In this document: piece by piece, positions 33,707-41,998 of the stretch
Layout: each line of letters opens with the position of its first letter
Numbering within the stretch: the first letter of the stretch is position 1
NCBI GenBank assembly: GCA_041737835.1
Contig: JBGSQY010000049.1
Length of the DNA stretch: 64,000 nt
DNA from: Bythopirellula sp041737835
GTDB lineage: Bacteria > Planctomycetota > Planctomycetia > Pirellulales > Lacipirellulaceae
Reading direction: 5' to 3' (one strand)
Translations under genes and position numbers: made by a program
Notes under the pieces: generated by a model
The model's input: the letters and a program-made list of their open reading frames with translations, nothing else
What the model was told of the DNA's origin: nothing
Databases searched by the model: none

Positions 33707-33707
33707 C

Positions 33708-34538
33708 ATGAAAATCGATGCCCATCATCATTTCTGGCAATACAATTCTGAGGAGTTTGGTTGGATCGACGATTCTCTCGAGCGGATTCGTCGCAACTTT
33801 TTGCCCGCCGATTTGCAGACAGAAATTCAAGCTGCTGGCGTTGATGGGGTCGTTTCCGTCCAAGCCCGTCAATCGCTTGAAGAAACCCAGTGGCTACTCG
33901 ATTTGGCTTCCGCAAACGATTTTCTCAAAGGAGTCGTCGGCTGGGTGCCACTTGTCGACGAGAATGTTCACCAACACCTGGAACAGTTTGGCACGAACCC
34001 TAAGTTCAAAGCTGTACGCCACGTGGTGCAAGCTGAGCCCGATGACGAATTTATTCTCCGCAAAAATTTCAGCGCGGGAATCTCGGCGCTTCAAAAGTAC
34101 GACTTAGTGTACGACATCCTGATTTTCGAGCGGCAACTACCCTATGCGATTCAATTCGTGGATCGCCATCCCGATCAAATTTTCGTCCTTGATCACATCG
34201 CCAAGCCACGCATCAAAGAGAATCTGATCGAGGATTGGGCAACCAACATCCGCGAACTCGCCAAGCGGCCCAATGTCTTTTGCAAAGTCTCGGGCATGGT
34301 TACCGAAGCCGATTTCAAGTCGTGGACGCCGGAACAATTGAAACCCTATTGGGAAACGGTCCTCGCCGCGTTTGGTCCTGATCGACTGATGTTTGGTTCC
34401 GATTGGCCGGTTTGTTTGGTGGCTTGCGAATACGAACGCTGGTTGGGTGTCGTCGGTGAGTTTGCGGCTTCTCTTTCGTCAAGCGAGCAGGGGAGCTTGT
34501 TTGGTCAGACCGCTCAAAGAGTTTACAAACTCGCTTAA
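33708..34538 (+). CDS. amidohydrolase family lactonase, L-fucono-1,5-lactonase-like
   Basis: 276 residues. The amidohydrolase metal motif IDAHHHFWQY opens the protein (3-12), then FVLDHIAKP near 161, KVSGMVTEAD near 195 and the LMFGSDWPVC metal-Asp motif near 226. This pattern matches COG3618 lactonases, including L-fuconolactonase and L-rhamnonolactonase, which open the 1,5- or 1,4-lactone. In this operon the substrate is probably L-fucono-lactone made by the AKR. It is translationally packed, starting one base after the mutarotase stop. Confidence 0.87.
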   Translation: MKIDAHHHFWQYNSEEFGWIDDSLERIRRNFLPADLQTEIQAAGVDGVVSVQARQSLEETQWLLDLASANDFLKGVVGWVPLVDENVHQHLEQFGTNPKFKAVRHVVQAEPDDEFILRKNFSAGISALQKYDLVYDILIFERQLPYAIQFVDRHPDQIFVLDHIAKPRIKENLIEDWATNIRELAKRPNVFCKVSGMVTEADFKSWTPEQLKPYWETVLAAFGPDRLMFGSDWPVCLVACEYERWLGVVGEFAASLSSSEQGSLFGQTAQRVYKLA

Positions 34539-34556
34539 ACGCTTCGAGAATTCTTC

Positions 34557-35576
34557 ATGAAAGCATTTGTTATCAATGAGCCCGGCAAGACTTCACTTGT
34601 CGAACGCGATCAACCACAGCCTGCGGCTGGGGAAGTCTTGCTCAAGGTGGCTTGCGTCGGTTTCTGTGGCAGCGATCTCAATACGTTTCGAGGTCTCAAT
34701 CCGCTGGTGAGTTATCCGCGGATTCCCGGCCACGAAGTCAGCGGTGTGATCGTGGATGCCGCCCCCGATGCCTTAAAAGAATTTCAGCTTGGCCAAGAAG
34801 TCTTGGTCATGCCCTACACGGCCTGCGGCAAGTGCACCTCGTGCCGTTGTGGCCGCACGAATTGCTGTCAATTCAATCAAACGTTGGGCGTGCAACGCGA
34901 CGGTGCGATGGCCGAGTATATCGCTGTTCCCACTGAAAAACTTCTCGCTGCGCCAAGGCTTTCTTTGGCAGAACTTGCGCTCGTCGAACCACTCACGATT
35001 GGCTTTCACGCAGTTGATCGGGGCCGTGTGACAAGCAACGACACTGTAGCGGTGCTCGGCTGCGGAGCCATTGGTTTGGGTGCGATCGCTGGCGCGGCGG
35101 CGCGCTGCGCCCGTGTGATCGCCGTCGATATTGACGATGCGAAACTAAAACTTGGCCGATTGTGTGGTGCCAGCGAAGTCATTCATTCCAGCCGAGAATC
35201 ATTGCACGAAGCTCTCGCCCAGCTGACCGCTGGTGACGGACCTCATGTCATCGTCGAAGCGATTGGCCTACCTCAAACTTTTCAAGCCGCGGTCTCGGAA
35301 GTTTGTTTCGCGGGCCGCGTCGTTTACATCGGCTATGCAAAGGCACCGGTCGAGTACGAAACCAAATACTTCGTGATGAAGGAACTCGATATTCTTGGTT
35401 CGCGCAACGCCACGGCCCAAGATTTTCGCGATGTGATTCAACTCTTGGAAAGCGGCAAATTTCCCGTTCAAAGTGTGATTTCACACACAACGGATCTCGC
35501 CGGTGCGGGCGAACTGCTTCGCCAATGGAGCGAACGTCCCAGCGATTTCACCAAGATCCAAGTCGTGTTCGATTAG
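34557..35576 (+). CDS. zinc-dependent medium-chain alcohol dehydrogenase
   Basis: 339 residues. The catalytic zinc motif CVGFCGSD and GHEVSG (about 60) are present, as is the structural zinc cluster CGKCTSCRCGRTNC (about 91-104) with four or more Cys. The Rossmann motif is VAVLGCGAIGLGAIAGA. Related enzymes include L-galactonate and sorbitol dehydrogenases. In an L-fucose route it could oxidise 2-keto-3-deoxy-L-fuconate, a step usually done by an SDR. It is the last gene of the plus-strand operon and is convergent with the FAH-family gene (5-nt gap). Confidence 0.85.
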   Translation: MKAFVINEPGKTSLVERDQPQPAAGEVLLKVACVGFCGSDLNTFRGLNPLVSYPRIPGHEVSGVIVDAAPDALKEFQLGQEVLVMPYTACGKCTSCRCGRTNCCQFNQTLGVQRDGAMAEYIAVPTEKLLAAPRLSLAELALVEPLTIGFHAVDRGRVTSNDTVAVLGCGAIGLGAIAGAAARCARVIAVDIDDAKLKLGRLCGASEVIHSSRESLHEALAQLTAGDGPHVIVEAIGLPQTFQAAVSEVCFAGRVVYIGYAKAPVEYETKYFVMKELDILGSRNATAQDFRDVIQLLESGKFPVQSVISHTTDLAGAGELLRQWSERPSDFTKIQVVFD

Positions 35577-35581
35577 ACGAG

Positions 35582-36427
35582 CTATTTGGCAGCCACGGCA
35601 TGCTGCTGTTGTTCGCCCAGTCCTTGCACGCCCAGCCGCATCGTTTGTCCCGGCTGTAAGAAAACCATCGGCTTTTGGCCCATGCCGACGCCGGGGGGTG
35701 TACCAGTCGTGATGACATCTCCTGGCCGTAACGACATAAATTGGCTGATGTAGCTGACCAAAGTTTTCACGCCGAAAATCATCGTGCTCGTCGAGCCGTT
35801 CTGATATCGATGGCCATCCACTTCGAGCCACAAATCCAGTTGTTGCGGATCGGGAATCTCATCTTTTGTCACAAGCCAAGGACCCAGTGGAGCAAAAGTA
35901 TCGCAGCCTTTACCTTTATCCCACGTGCCGCAGCGGTCTTTCTGGAAGGACCGCTCTGAGACGTCATTCACCACGCAGTAGCCCGCGACATAATCCAATG
36001 CCGTTTCTTCAGTGACATACTTCGCATGCTTGCCGATCACGACTCCCAGTTCGACTTCCCAATCGGTCTTGGTCGATCTCCGGGGAATCTCCACGTCGTC
36101 GTACGGCCCAGAAATCGCCGTCGTGGCCTTCATGAAGATCACCGGCTCGGTGGGGATTTGAGCACCGGTTTCCGCGGCGTGGTCGGCGTAGTTCAAACCG
36201 ATGCCAATGATTTTGCTTGTTCCCGCAACGCATGGTCCAAGCCGTACGCCTTGGTTGACCACTGGTAAAGTGTTGATGTCGAGTTTCTGCAGCTTTATCA
36301 GCGACTCTTCCGATAACGCGTCACCGCTAAGATCGTCGATCTGACCCTCCAAAGAGCGAATTTGTCCCGCCGCATCGAGCAATCCTGGTTTTTCTTGGCC
36401 GCGTTCGCCAAATCTCAAAAGCTTCAT
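35582..36427 (-). CDS. fumarylacetoacetate hydrolase family protein, ketodeoxy-sugar-acid hydrolase type
   Basis: 281 residues. FAH-fold motifs: GIGLNYADHAAETG (about 76-89), EVELGVVIGKHAKYV, YCVVNDVSERSFQ, DTFAPLGPWLVTKDE and GDVITTGTPPGVGMG. Metal-binding Glu residues sit in the EVELGVVIG segment. Members of this subgroup include 2,4-diketo-3-deoxy-L-fuconate hydrolase, which yields pyruvate and L-lactate; acylpyruvases and 2-keto-4-pentenoate hydratases are alternatives. The fucose context favours the first. An AAGGAG ribosome-binding site precedes the ATG. Confidence 0.85.
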   Translation of the reverse strand: MKLLRFGERGQEKPGLLDAAGQIRSLEGQIDDLSGDALSEESLIKLQKLDINTLPVVNQGVRLGPCVAGTSKIIGIGLNYADHAAETGAQIPTEPVIFMKATTAISGPYDDVEIPRRSTKTDWEVELGVVIGKHAKYVTEETALDYVAGYCVVNDVSERSFQKDRCGTWDKGKGCDTFAPLGPWLVTKDEIPDPQQLDLWLEVDGHRYQNGSTSTMIFGVKTLVSYISQFMSLRPGDVITTGTPPGVGMGQKPMVFLQPGQTMRLGVQGLGEQQQHAVAAK

Positions 36428-36614
36428 AGGAACTCCTTGGACAATCAGCCACGGATGGCAACAGGCTCAATTGGCAAAAGATAACGGTTGGTCAACGTTA
36501 AAACAAAAATCAAATTGAAAATTGGGGGTTTCACAATGGCTTTTCATGGTCGAAGATGCCGAAGCAGCAGCTATTGCGATTCATTGCACTCCAAAACCAA
36601 TCGAGGAACGAACT

Positions 36615-37580
36615 ATGGGGAAAAACTCGTTCCAAATTGTCGTGCTCGATGGCTATACCTTAGCCGCAGAGGACCTGAGCTGGGAAGGGCTGCAAGCCCT
36701 GGGGCATTGTGCGATCTACGACCGCACTCCCGAAGACAAGATTGTTGAGCGCACCCAGGATGCCGACGCGGTTCTTATCAATAAAATTGCCTTAAGAGCG
36801 GCCTCACTCGAGCAACTGCCAAAATTGAAATACATCGGTGTCACCGCGACGGGGACCAATATCGTCCATCTTGCTGCCGCAAAATCCCAGGGCATCGTGG
36901 TGACGAATGTTCCGGGTTACGCCACCCGTTCGGTGGCGCAATTGGTCTTTGCCCATTTGCTCAACTTGACCCAAGGCGTGGGAGATCACGCGGCCGCCGT
37001 GCGTGCCGGTCAGTGGTCGTCGTGCCCTGATTTTAGCTTTTGGAACACGCCCCAAATTGAACTCGCCGGGCTCACGATGGGAATCGTCGGCTTTGGAGCC
37101 ATCGGCCGAGAAGTGGCCAAGCTGGCCGATGCCTTCGGGATGAAAGTCTTAGCGACGAGCCGTTCCCCCGTGCAGCGGCCCAGTTACGTGAGCATGGTCG
37201 ACATCGACATCATGTTTCGCATCGCCGACGTGATTTCACTGCATTGTCCGCTCACGCCCGAAACACAGGAATTGGTGAATCGCAAACGGCTCAGCAAAAT
37301 GAAACGCACGGCGTTTCTCATCAATACGGGCCGCGGGCAGCTGATTGATGAAGTGGCGCTCGCCGAAGCATTGACTTCGCGGCAGCTTGCCGGTGCTGGT
37401 CTCGACGTACTCTCGGTCGAGCCGCCCCCCACTGACCATCCCTTGCTTACTGCACCGAACTGCTACATCACACCCCATCTTGCCTGGGCAACTCACAGCG
37501 CGCGGCAACGTTTGTTGCAGACGGTCGTCGATAATCTGGCGGGGTTTCAGGCGGGCACGCCCAAGAACGTCGTCAACTGA
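36615..37580 (+). CDS. D-2-hydroxyacid dehydrogenase, glycerate-dehydrogenase-like
   Basis: 321 residues from the ATG at 36615, which has a GAGGA ribosome-binding site; the upstream extension is not family-like. The Rossmann motif GIVGFGAIGREVAKLADAF (about 150-168), the NTGRGQLIDEVALAEAL substrate-domain motif and the catalytic His region TPHLAWATHSARQR define the family. Enzymes of this group reduce hydroxypyruvate or glyoxylate, or handle D-lactate. The role next to the fucose genes is inferred: it might process a product of the diketo acid cleavage. The next gene is convergent, two bases away. Confidence 0.85.
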   Translation: MGKNSFQIVVLDGYTLAAEDLSWEGLQALGHCAIYDRTPEDKIVERTQDADAVLINKIALRAASLEQLPKLKYIGVTATGTNIVHLAAAKSQGIVVTNVPGYATRSVAQLVFAHLLNLTQGVGDHAAAVRAGQWSSCPDFSFWNTPQIELAGLTMGIVGFGAIGREVAKLADAFGMKVLATSRSPVQRPSYVSMVDIDIMFRIADVISLHCPLTPETQELVNRKRLSKMKRTAFLINTGRGQLIDEVALAEALTSRQLAGAGLDVLSVEPPPTDHPLLTAPNCYITPHLAWATHSARQRLLQTVVDNLAGFQAGTPKNVVN

Positions 37581-37582
37581 GT

Positions 37583-38041
37583 TCACCGGTACTCACAGAG
37601 TTCCAGCAGGTTATCTTCCGGATCGCGAAAGTAAACGAGTCGCTTCTTTGCTCCGCCGGCATATTTCACTTGGGTATCGGGAACGGATTTCACATCGCTT
37701 TGAAATGAAACTCCTGCCGCTTGCAATCGCGTGACCAGCGAATCAATCTCCGAAACTCGAAATGCCATGTGCCGTAGACCAAAAACATGCGGCGCATTTG
37801 GCACGGCGGGCTCAATGGCAGCCGGTGCCCGATAGTCGATCAGTTCAATCCGTGGCCCCGATGGCAAATCAAGATAGACTACATCCGCTTCGACGCCCGA
37901 CAATCCGACCGTCTCGTCGATCCACGCTCCTGAGATAGTCACTTGCTTAGTGACCGTGAAGCCCAGCACGTCGCGATAAAAAACCGTCATTCGTTCCAAA
38001 TCGCGAACGACGATATTCACATGGTCAATCGATTCAATCAT
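37583..38041 (-). CDS. VOC (glyoxalase/dioxygenase superfamily) protein
   Basis: 152 residues with the paired beta-alpha-beta-beta-beta modules of the VOC fold. The N-terminal metal His is in ESIDHVNIVVRDLERMTVFY, a second His in LRHMAFRV, and the metal Glu in DPEDNLLELCEYR at the C-terminus. VOC proteins include glyoxalase I, epimerases and dioxygenases; which one cannot be told. It is just downstream of the Gfo/Idh/MocA gene, eight bases apart on the same strand. Confidence 0.8.
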   Translation of the reverse strand: MIESIDHVNIVVRDLERMTVFYRDVLGFTVTKQVTISGAWIDETVGLSGVEADVVYLDLPSGPRIELIDYRAPAAIEPAVPNAPHVFGLRHMAFRVSEIDSLVTRLQAAGVSFQSDVKSVPDTQVKYAGGAKKRLVYFRDPEDNLLELCEYR

Positions 38042-38048
38042 TGCCGCG

Positions 38049-39428
38049 TCAAACCACCTTCGTTACGCCCGGCACGGGGACGGGGTAGTTGCCTTTGGCA
38101 TCTGGCACGACCGGCGGCGCTGCGGCGAAATTGTATTCCTTGGGCGAAAGGTCAATCTCGGAATTGATCGCTTCGTCCCACTCCATCATTTTGCCGGAGT
38201 AGGTCGCCATGCGCCCCATGATGGCGGTCATCGTGCTGTGAGCGCCGTACTCCGCTTCGTTGTAAGGTTTCCCTTCGCGAATCGCGGCAAACAGATGATC
38301 GTGTTCCAACTGATAAGGATCGGCGCGTTCGCCGTCGTATTTCCATTCGCCTTCAGGAGACTTAATCATGCCCCCGCTGATGTTCGAACGGCCTTTCGAG
38401 CCCGTGGCAAATTCGGCGACTTGATTCCAACAGCCATCCATGTGGCGGCATTCACTTAGCATGGTTGAACCATCGGGATACGTAAACTCGACGACATGGT
38501 GATCAAAAATTTGGCCGAAATCAGGCGAAGTTCGGCGTTCACGACCACCCGCTCCCTGAGCAGAAATCGGATGAGCTTGCTTGACCCAGTTGCTGACGTC
38601 GATGTTATGAATGTGTTGCTCGACAATATGATCGCCGCATAGCCAATCGAAGTAGTACCAATTGTTGACTTGGTATTCCATCTCCGTGGGTTCGTGGCCA
38701 TACGACTTATAGAAGTCGCCACGAGTACGCAACCACAACGGCCCGCTGTTCCAGTAAACCCGCGTGAGCAAGATGTCGCCGATCGCGCCGTCCTGCAATC
38801 GTTTGACGGTTTCGATATAAGCCGGATCATGACGGCGCTGCAAACCCACGCCCACACATAACCCCTTTTCCTCGGCCATTTTGCCGGCCGCTAGAATCTT
38901 GCGAATTCCCGGCGCGTCGACGGCCACCGGTTTTTCCGTGAACACGTGCTTGCCTGCCTTGATGGCGGCTTCCACATGTTGAGGGCGGAAGCCCGGAGGC
39001 GTGGCATGAATCACAACGTCAACGCCGCTGTCGATAGCTTGTTGATAGGCATCGAGACCAGCGAACTGGCGTTCGGCGGGAACTTGAACGGCAGCAGCTG
39101 CTTTATCAATCGCGTCACTGCCCCAACGCTGTTCCAAAGTCCGCGAAATACGATCGAGCGATTGTTCAATTCGCTTATCGAAGGCGTCGGCCATCGCCCA
39201 TAACGTGACTTTGCCGTTCGTAGACAGAGCTTGCACAGCCGCGTCGTTGCCACGTCCACCACAGCCAATCAACGCGACTTTGATTTCCTTATCGCCTAAG
39301 GCTTGGCCCGCTCGTACTGTACTCAATCCGGTTGCCACAGCCGCCCCTCCCAAAGCCAAAGCGGATGAGGCTTTGACAAACTCACGGCGGGTGGGCAAAG
39401 CGGAAGAAGGTTGAGGTTGATCTGCCAT
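38049..39428 (-). CDS. Tat-exported Gfo/Idh/MocA family oxidoreductase
   Basis: 459 residues from the ATG at 39428, with a GGGAG ribosome-binding site; a start at 39473 adds fifteen residues. A twin-arginine signal TRREFVKASSALALGG (about 13-28) shows export in folded form. The Rossmann motif IKVALIGCGGRGNDAA and the EKPVAVDAPG motif follow, the latter carrying the conserved Lys of the family. The C-terminal domain contains WYYFDWLCGDHIVEQHIHNI, typical of planctomycete members. Such enzymes oxidise or rearrange sugars with bound NAD(P). The substrate is unknown. It forms a likely operon with the VOC gene. Confidence 0.88.
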   Translation of the reverse strand: MADQPQPSSALPTRREFVKASSALALGGAAVATGLSTVRAGQALGDKEIKVALIGCGGRGNDAAVQALSTNGKVTLWAMADAFDKRIEQSLDRISRTLEQRWGSDAIDKAAAAVQVPAERQFAGLDAYQQAIDSGVDVVIHATPPGFRPQHVEAAIKAGKHVFTEKPVAVDAPGIRKILAAGKMAEEKGLCVGVGLQRRHDPAYIETVKRLQDGAIGDILLTRVYWNSGPLWLRTRGDFYKSYGHEPTEMEYQVNNWYYFDWLCGDHIVEQHIHNIDVSNWVKQAHPISAQGAGGRERRTSPDFGQIFDHHVVEFTYPDGSTMLSECRHMDGCWNQVAEFATGSKGRSNISGGMIKSPEGEWKYDGERADPYQLEHDHLFAAIREGKPYNEAEYGAHSTMTAIMGRMATYSGKMMEWDEAINSEIDLSPKEYNFAAAPPVVPDAKGNYPVPVPGVTKVV

Positions 39429-39517
39429 CGCGCGAAACTCCCTACGATCAAGATAAGAGAACGAGTACGACAAGTTCTATTATTATCCGCGATAAGTGAA
39501 TTCATGCCAACGGGTTG

Positions 39518-40768
39518 TCACTGATCTTCTTGAGACAGTGTAATTTCCGCGGTGGCCCCTGGTAGGCGTGAATCCGCCGAAACTTTCACCCCGCGGCCTT
39601 CTTCGAGCCGGTCCGCCACGTCCTGCTCGATCCGTTTGATATCGGCGTCCCAAACTTTTTTACGAAGTTCGGCGTTCATCGGTGCGAGGGGCCGAATAAT
39701 GCGAAATCCTACCCCCGTGGCGGGCTCTTCGGTGAACCACCAGGGGCTTGTTGGCAAGTTGGGATCGGAAAGCGTCCACTCCGGGTCATCGGATTGATAA
39801 CGCGCCGCACTTCGGCAGTCAGGGGCTTCTACAAGCCAGCTGCCCCCACGAATCGAACGTGGAAACAACTTCACTGGCCAAGCCACGGCTTCCGCCACGG
39901 TCACTCCTTCTTTTAATTTCGAGTAGTGATCGGCGACATATTCATCGAGGACCCATTCAGCGACATTACCGTGCATGTCATAGAGTCCCCAAGGATTGGG
40001 TTTCAACTGACCGACTTCATGGGTCTGATAATCGGCGTTGTCAGTCGTCCAAGCATAGTCACCAATATTCGCGGCATCGTCGCCGAAGGAATAGGCCGTC
40101 GTTGTGCCCGCTCGGGCCGCGTATTCCCATTCGGCCTCGGTCGGCAATCGAAACTGCTCGCCCGTAATGCCGCTCAGCCACTTGGTGTATTGCTTCGCCG
40201 CAAATTGGCTCATCGTCACCGCGGGCTGCTCGGGCTCTTCACCTGGGCCATAAGTAAAACTTGAATCGTAGAGTGGAGTGGGGCAGGTGATCGCATCCAC
40301 GTCGAGTGCTTCCTTCTCCAGGTACTCTTTCACCTTGGGCATCGCCTCAAGTTGTTTCTTAGCCGATTCCATCCGCGTGCCGGTGAATCGCAATTCATCG
40401 AGCTTCTTAAAGATCTCATACTGCTGCATAAAGTTTTGGTATTCGGCCCAAGTCACTTCATGTTTCCCGATCCAGAAAGGTTCGACTTTAACTCGCAATT
40501 GGTGACCTTCATCTTCGCGGCGATTTTCTTCGAATGCTGGGCTTCCCAACAAAAACTCGCCCCCTGGAATGGGAATCATTTCAAACGAAACCGTGCTATC
40601 AGGAATGGTGACGGTATAGGGCACCATGAAACCGCCCCCTTCAATCTCTACTGCGGCCGGCTGGCCAGGGTCTTTGCTCACGATGCCCGGCGTGTCTGCG
40701 GCATGCAGAAAAGAAAGCGGGTTTGAGCCAACACAAATCAACAAGCAGAAAATTGCAGTCAAACGCAC
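39518..40768 (-). CDS. SUMF1/FGE-sulfatase-domain protein, exported
   Basis: 416 residues with a signal peptide (ending near FLHAAD). The SUMF1 domain is clear: IPIPGGEFLLGSPAFEENRR, KHEVTWAEYQNFM, RLPTEAEWEYAARAGT, LYDMHGNVAEWVLDEY and SIRGGSWL. The active-site region of formylglycine-generating enzymes has two Cys; here the one visible segment, GGSWLVEAPDCRSAARY, keeps only one. The protein is therefore probably not a sulfatase activator but a structural or binding homologue. Its 5' end overlaps the fhcB stop by 10 nt, suggesting cotranscription with the Fhc genes. Confidence 0.82.
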   Translation of the reverse strand: MRLTAIFCLLICVGSNPLSFLHAADTPGIVSKDPGQPAAVEIEGGGFMVPYTVTIPDSTVSFEMIPIPGGEFLLGSPAFEENRREDEGHQLRVKVEPFWIGKHEVTWAEYQNFMQQYEIFKKLDELRFTGTRMESAKKQLEAMPKVKEYLEKEALDVDAITCPTPLYDSSFTYGPGEEPEQPAVTMSQFAAKQYTKWLSGITGEQFRLPTEAEWEYAARAGTTTAYSFGDDAANIGDYAWTTDNADYQTHEVGQLKPNPWGLYDMHGNVAEWVLDEYVADHYSKLKEGVTVAEAVAWPVKLFPRSIRGGSWLVEAPDCRSAARYQSDDPEWTLSDPNLPTSPWWFTEEPATGVGFRIIRPLAPMNAELRKKVWDADIKRIEQDVADRLEEGRGVKVSADSRLPGATAEITLSQEDQ

Positions 40769-41997
40769 GATGAACCAACTCCCTGTTGAATGGCAGACAG
40801 AATCGAGGCAGCCGTCGGTAATCCGGAATCACAAATGGCTCGCAGCTTCAGCGGCACGCCATCCATTCTAAAGATCGTGCCGCCGCTATGCACGCCGGGT
40901 GTAGTCGTGGTGATCTGGACCGTGGGAGCAAATGACGGCGATTGGCCCGTATCGTCCAATAAAATGGACGGCAGAGTTTTTAATCGCTCACGAACTGCTG
41001 GGCTCAAACATTCAAGGGATTCGCTCCCAAGAATCACCACGGCATCGGCTTCGCCTTGCTCTAGCACGGCATTGGCTGAATAGGCATAGGGATCGTAGCG
41101 CGGATAGCCTAAGGCGAAATTTACACCGCAGGGATAACCCGTTTGCCAGGCCAACACGTTCTCGATCTGCGTGCCGCCCAATCCCACCGCTACGCTGCGA
41201 GAGCGATTGTTGAGTTGTCGAACCAACAAGAACAACGATTTAATTTCTGCCTGCCCGCCAATGCCCGGTCCAAACAGAACTGCGGAGTAATTCACTTCTT
41301 GCAACCAGCTTGTAAGCTGTTTTAACTTTTCGACATCAATTCCAGCGATTGTCTTTGGCTCAATCTCAATGCCAGCAACGATCGCGCGTATGGTAACGAT
41401 TGCCGCAAGCACATTTTCATGTCCGATGTTGAAAGTCAGATCGTCTTTCTGCTCGAAAGTCGAGTTAATAGAGATGATGCGGCGATTGCCAGCAAAGAAT
41501 CTTCCCGTCGGAGCAAGAAATCGCTTAGATAGCTCTGGATGGGTTCTCTCTGGATCAGCTCCCCAGAGAACCACCACATCGGCCCGTTGTTTGATTTCGC
41601 CCAAGGTGCACGTCGAAATGCCGACAGATTGCAGGGCGACAATCGCATCGCGATGAAACGCGGGAATGGCCGGATCGATCGTCGCCCCCAAATGATCTGC
41701 GAGTGCAACGGCCGCCCGCTGCGTTTCCACAGTGCTGCCAGACAAGCCATAAAGCAGCGGCGACTTGGCCTCTGCCAAAAACTCCGCAGCTCGCTCGATT
41801 GCAACAGACTGCGAAACATCATGTCCATCGACTTTCGCTTGGGGGCCTTCATCTAGCGAACGACCTTTTAATCGGGCCGTGCAAAGCGGGCACGCATTTT
41901 TAACTTCAACGATCTGCTGCTTATCGATGCGCAGCGTGATCTCCTCGCAAACCAAGCCGCATGCCGCGCACGTCACGTTGTCGATGGTTGTTGTCAT
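40759..41997 (-). CDS. fhcB: formylmethanofuran dehydrogenase/hydrolase subunit B
   Basis: 412 residues of the FwdB/FmdB/FhcB family (molybdopterin oxidoreductase fold). The N-terminus has a Cys cluster VTCAACGLVCEEITLRI (about 8-24), with further Cys in KNACPLCTARL, which could hold an iron-sulfur cluster. YGLSGSTVETQRAAVALADH and VVLWGADPERTHPELSKRF are family motifs. In methylotrophs FhcB is part of the Fhc complex that moves the formyl group between tetrahydromethanopterin and methanofuran-type carriers. The nearby mobA hints at a molybdopterin role here. It lies two bases downstream of fhcC. Confidence 0.85.
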   Translation of the reverse strand: MTTTIDNVTCAACGLVCEEITLRIDKQQIVEVKNACPLCTARLKGRSLDEGPQAKVDGHDVSQSVAIERAAEFLAEAKSPLLYGLSGSTVETQRAAVALADHLGATIDPAIPAFHRDAIVALQSVGISTCTLGEIKQRADVVVLWGADPERTHPELSKRFLAPTGRFFAGNRRIISINSTFEQKDDLTFNIGHENVLAAIVTIRAIVAGIEIEPKTIAGIDVEKLKQLTSWLQEVNYSAVLFGPGIGGQAEIKSLFLLVRQLNNRSRSVAVGLGGTQIENVLAWQTGYPCGVNFALGYPRYDPYAYSANAVLEQGEADAVVILGSESLECLSPAVRERLKTLPSILLDDTGQSPSFAPTVQITTTTPGVHSGGTIFRMDGVPLKLRAICDSGLPTAASILSAIQQGVGSSCV

Positions 41998-41998
41998 G

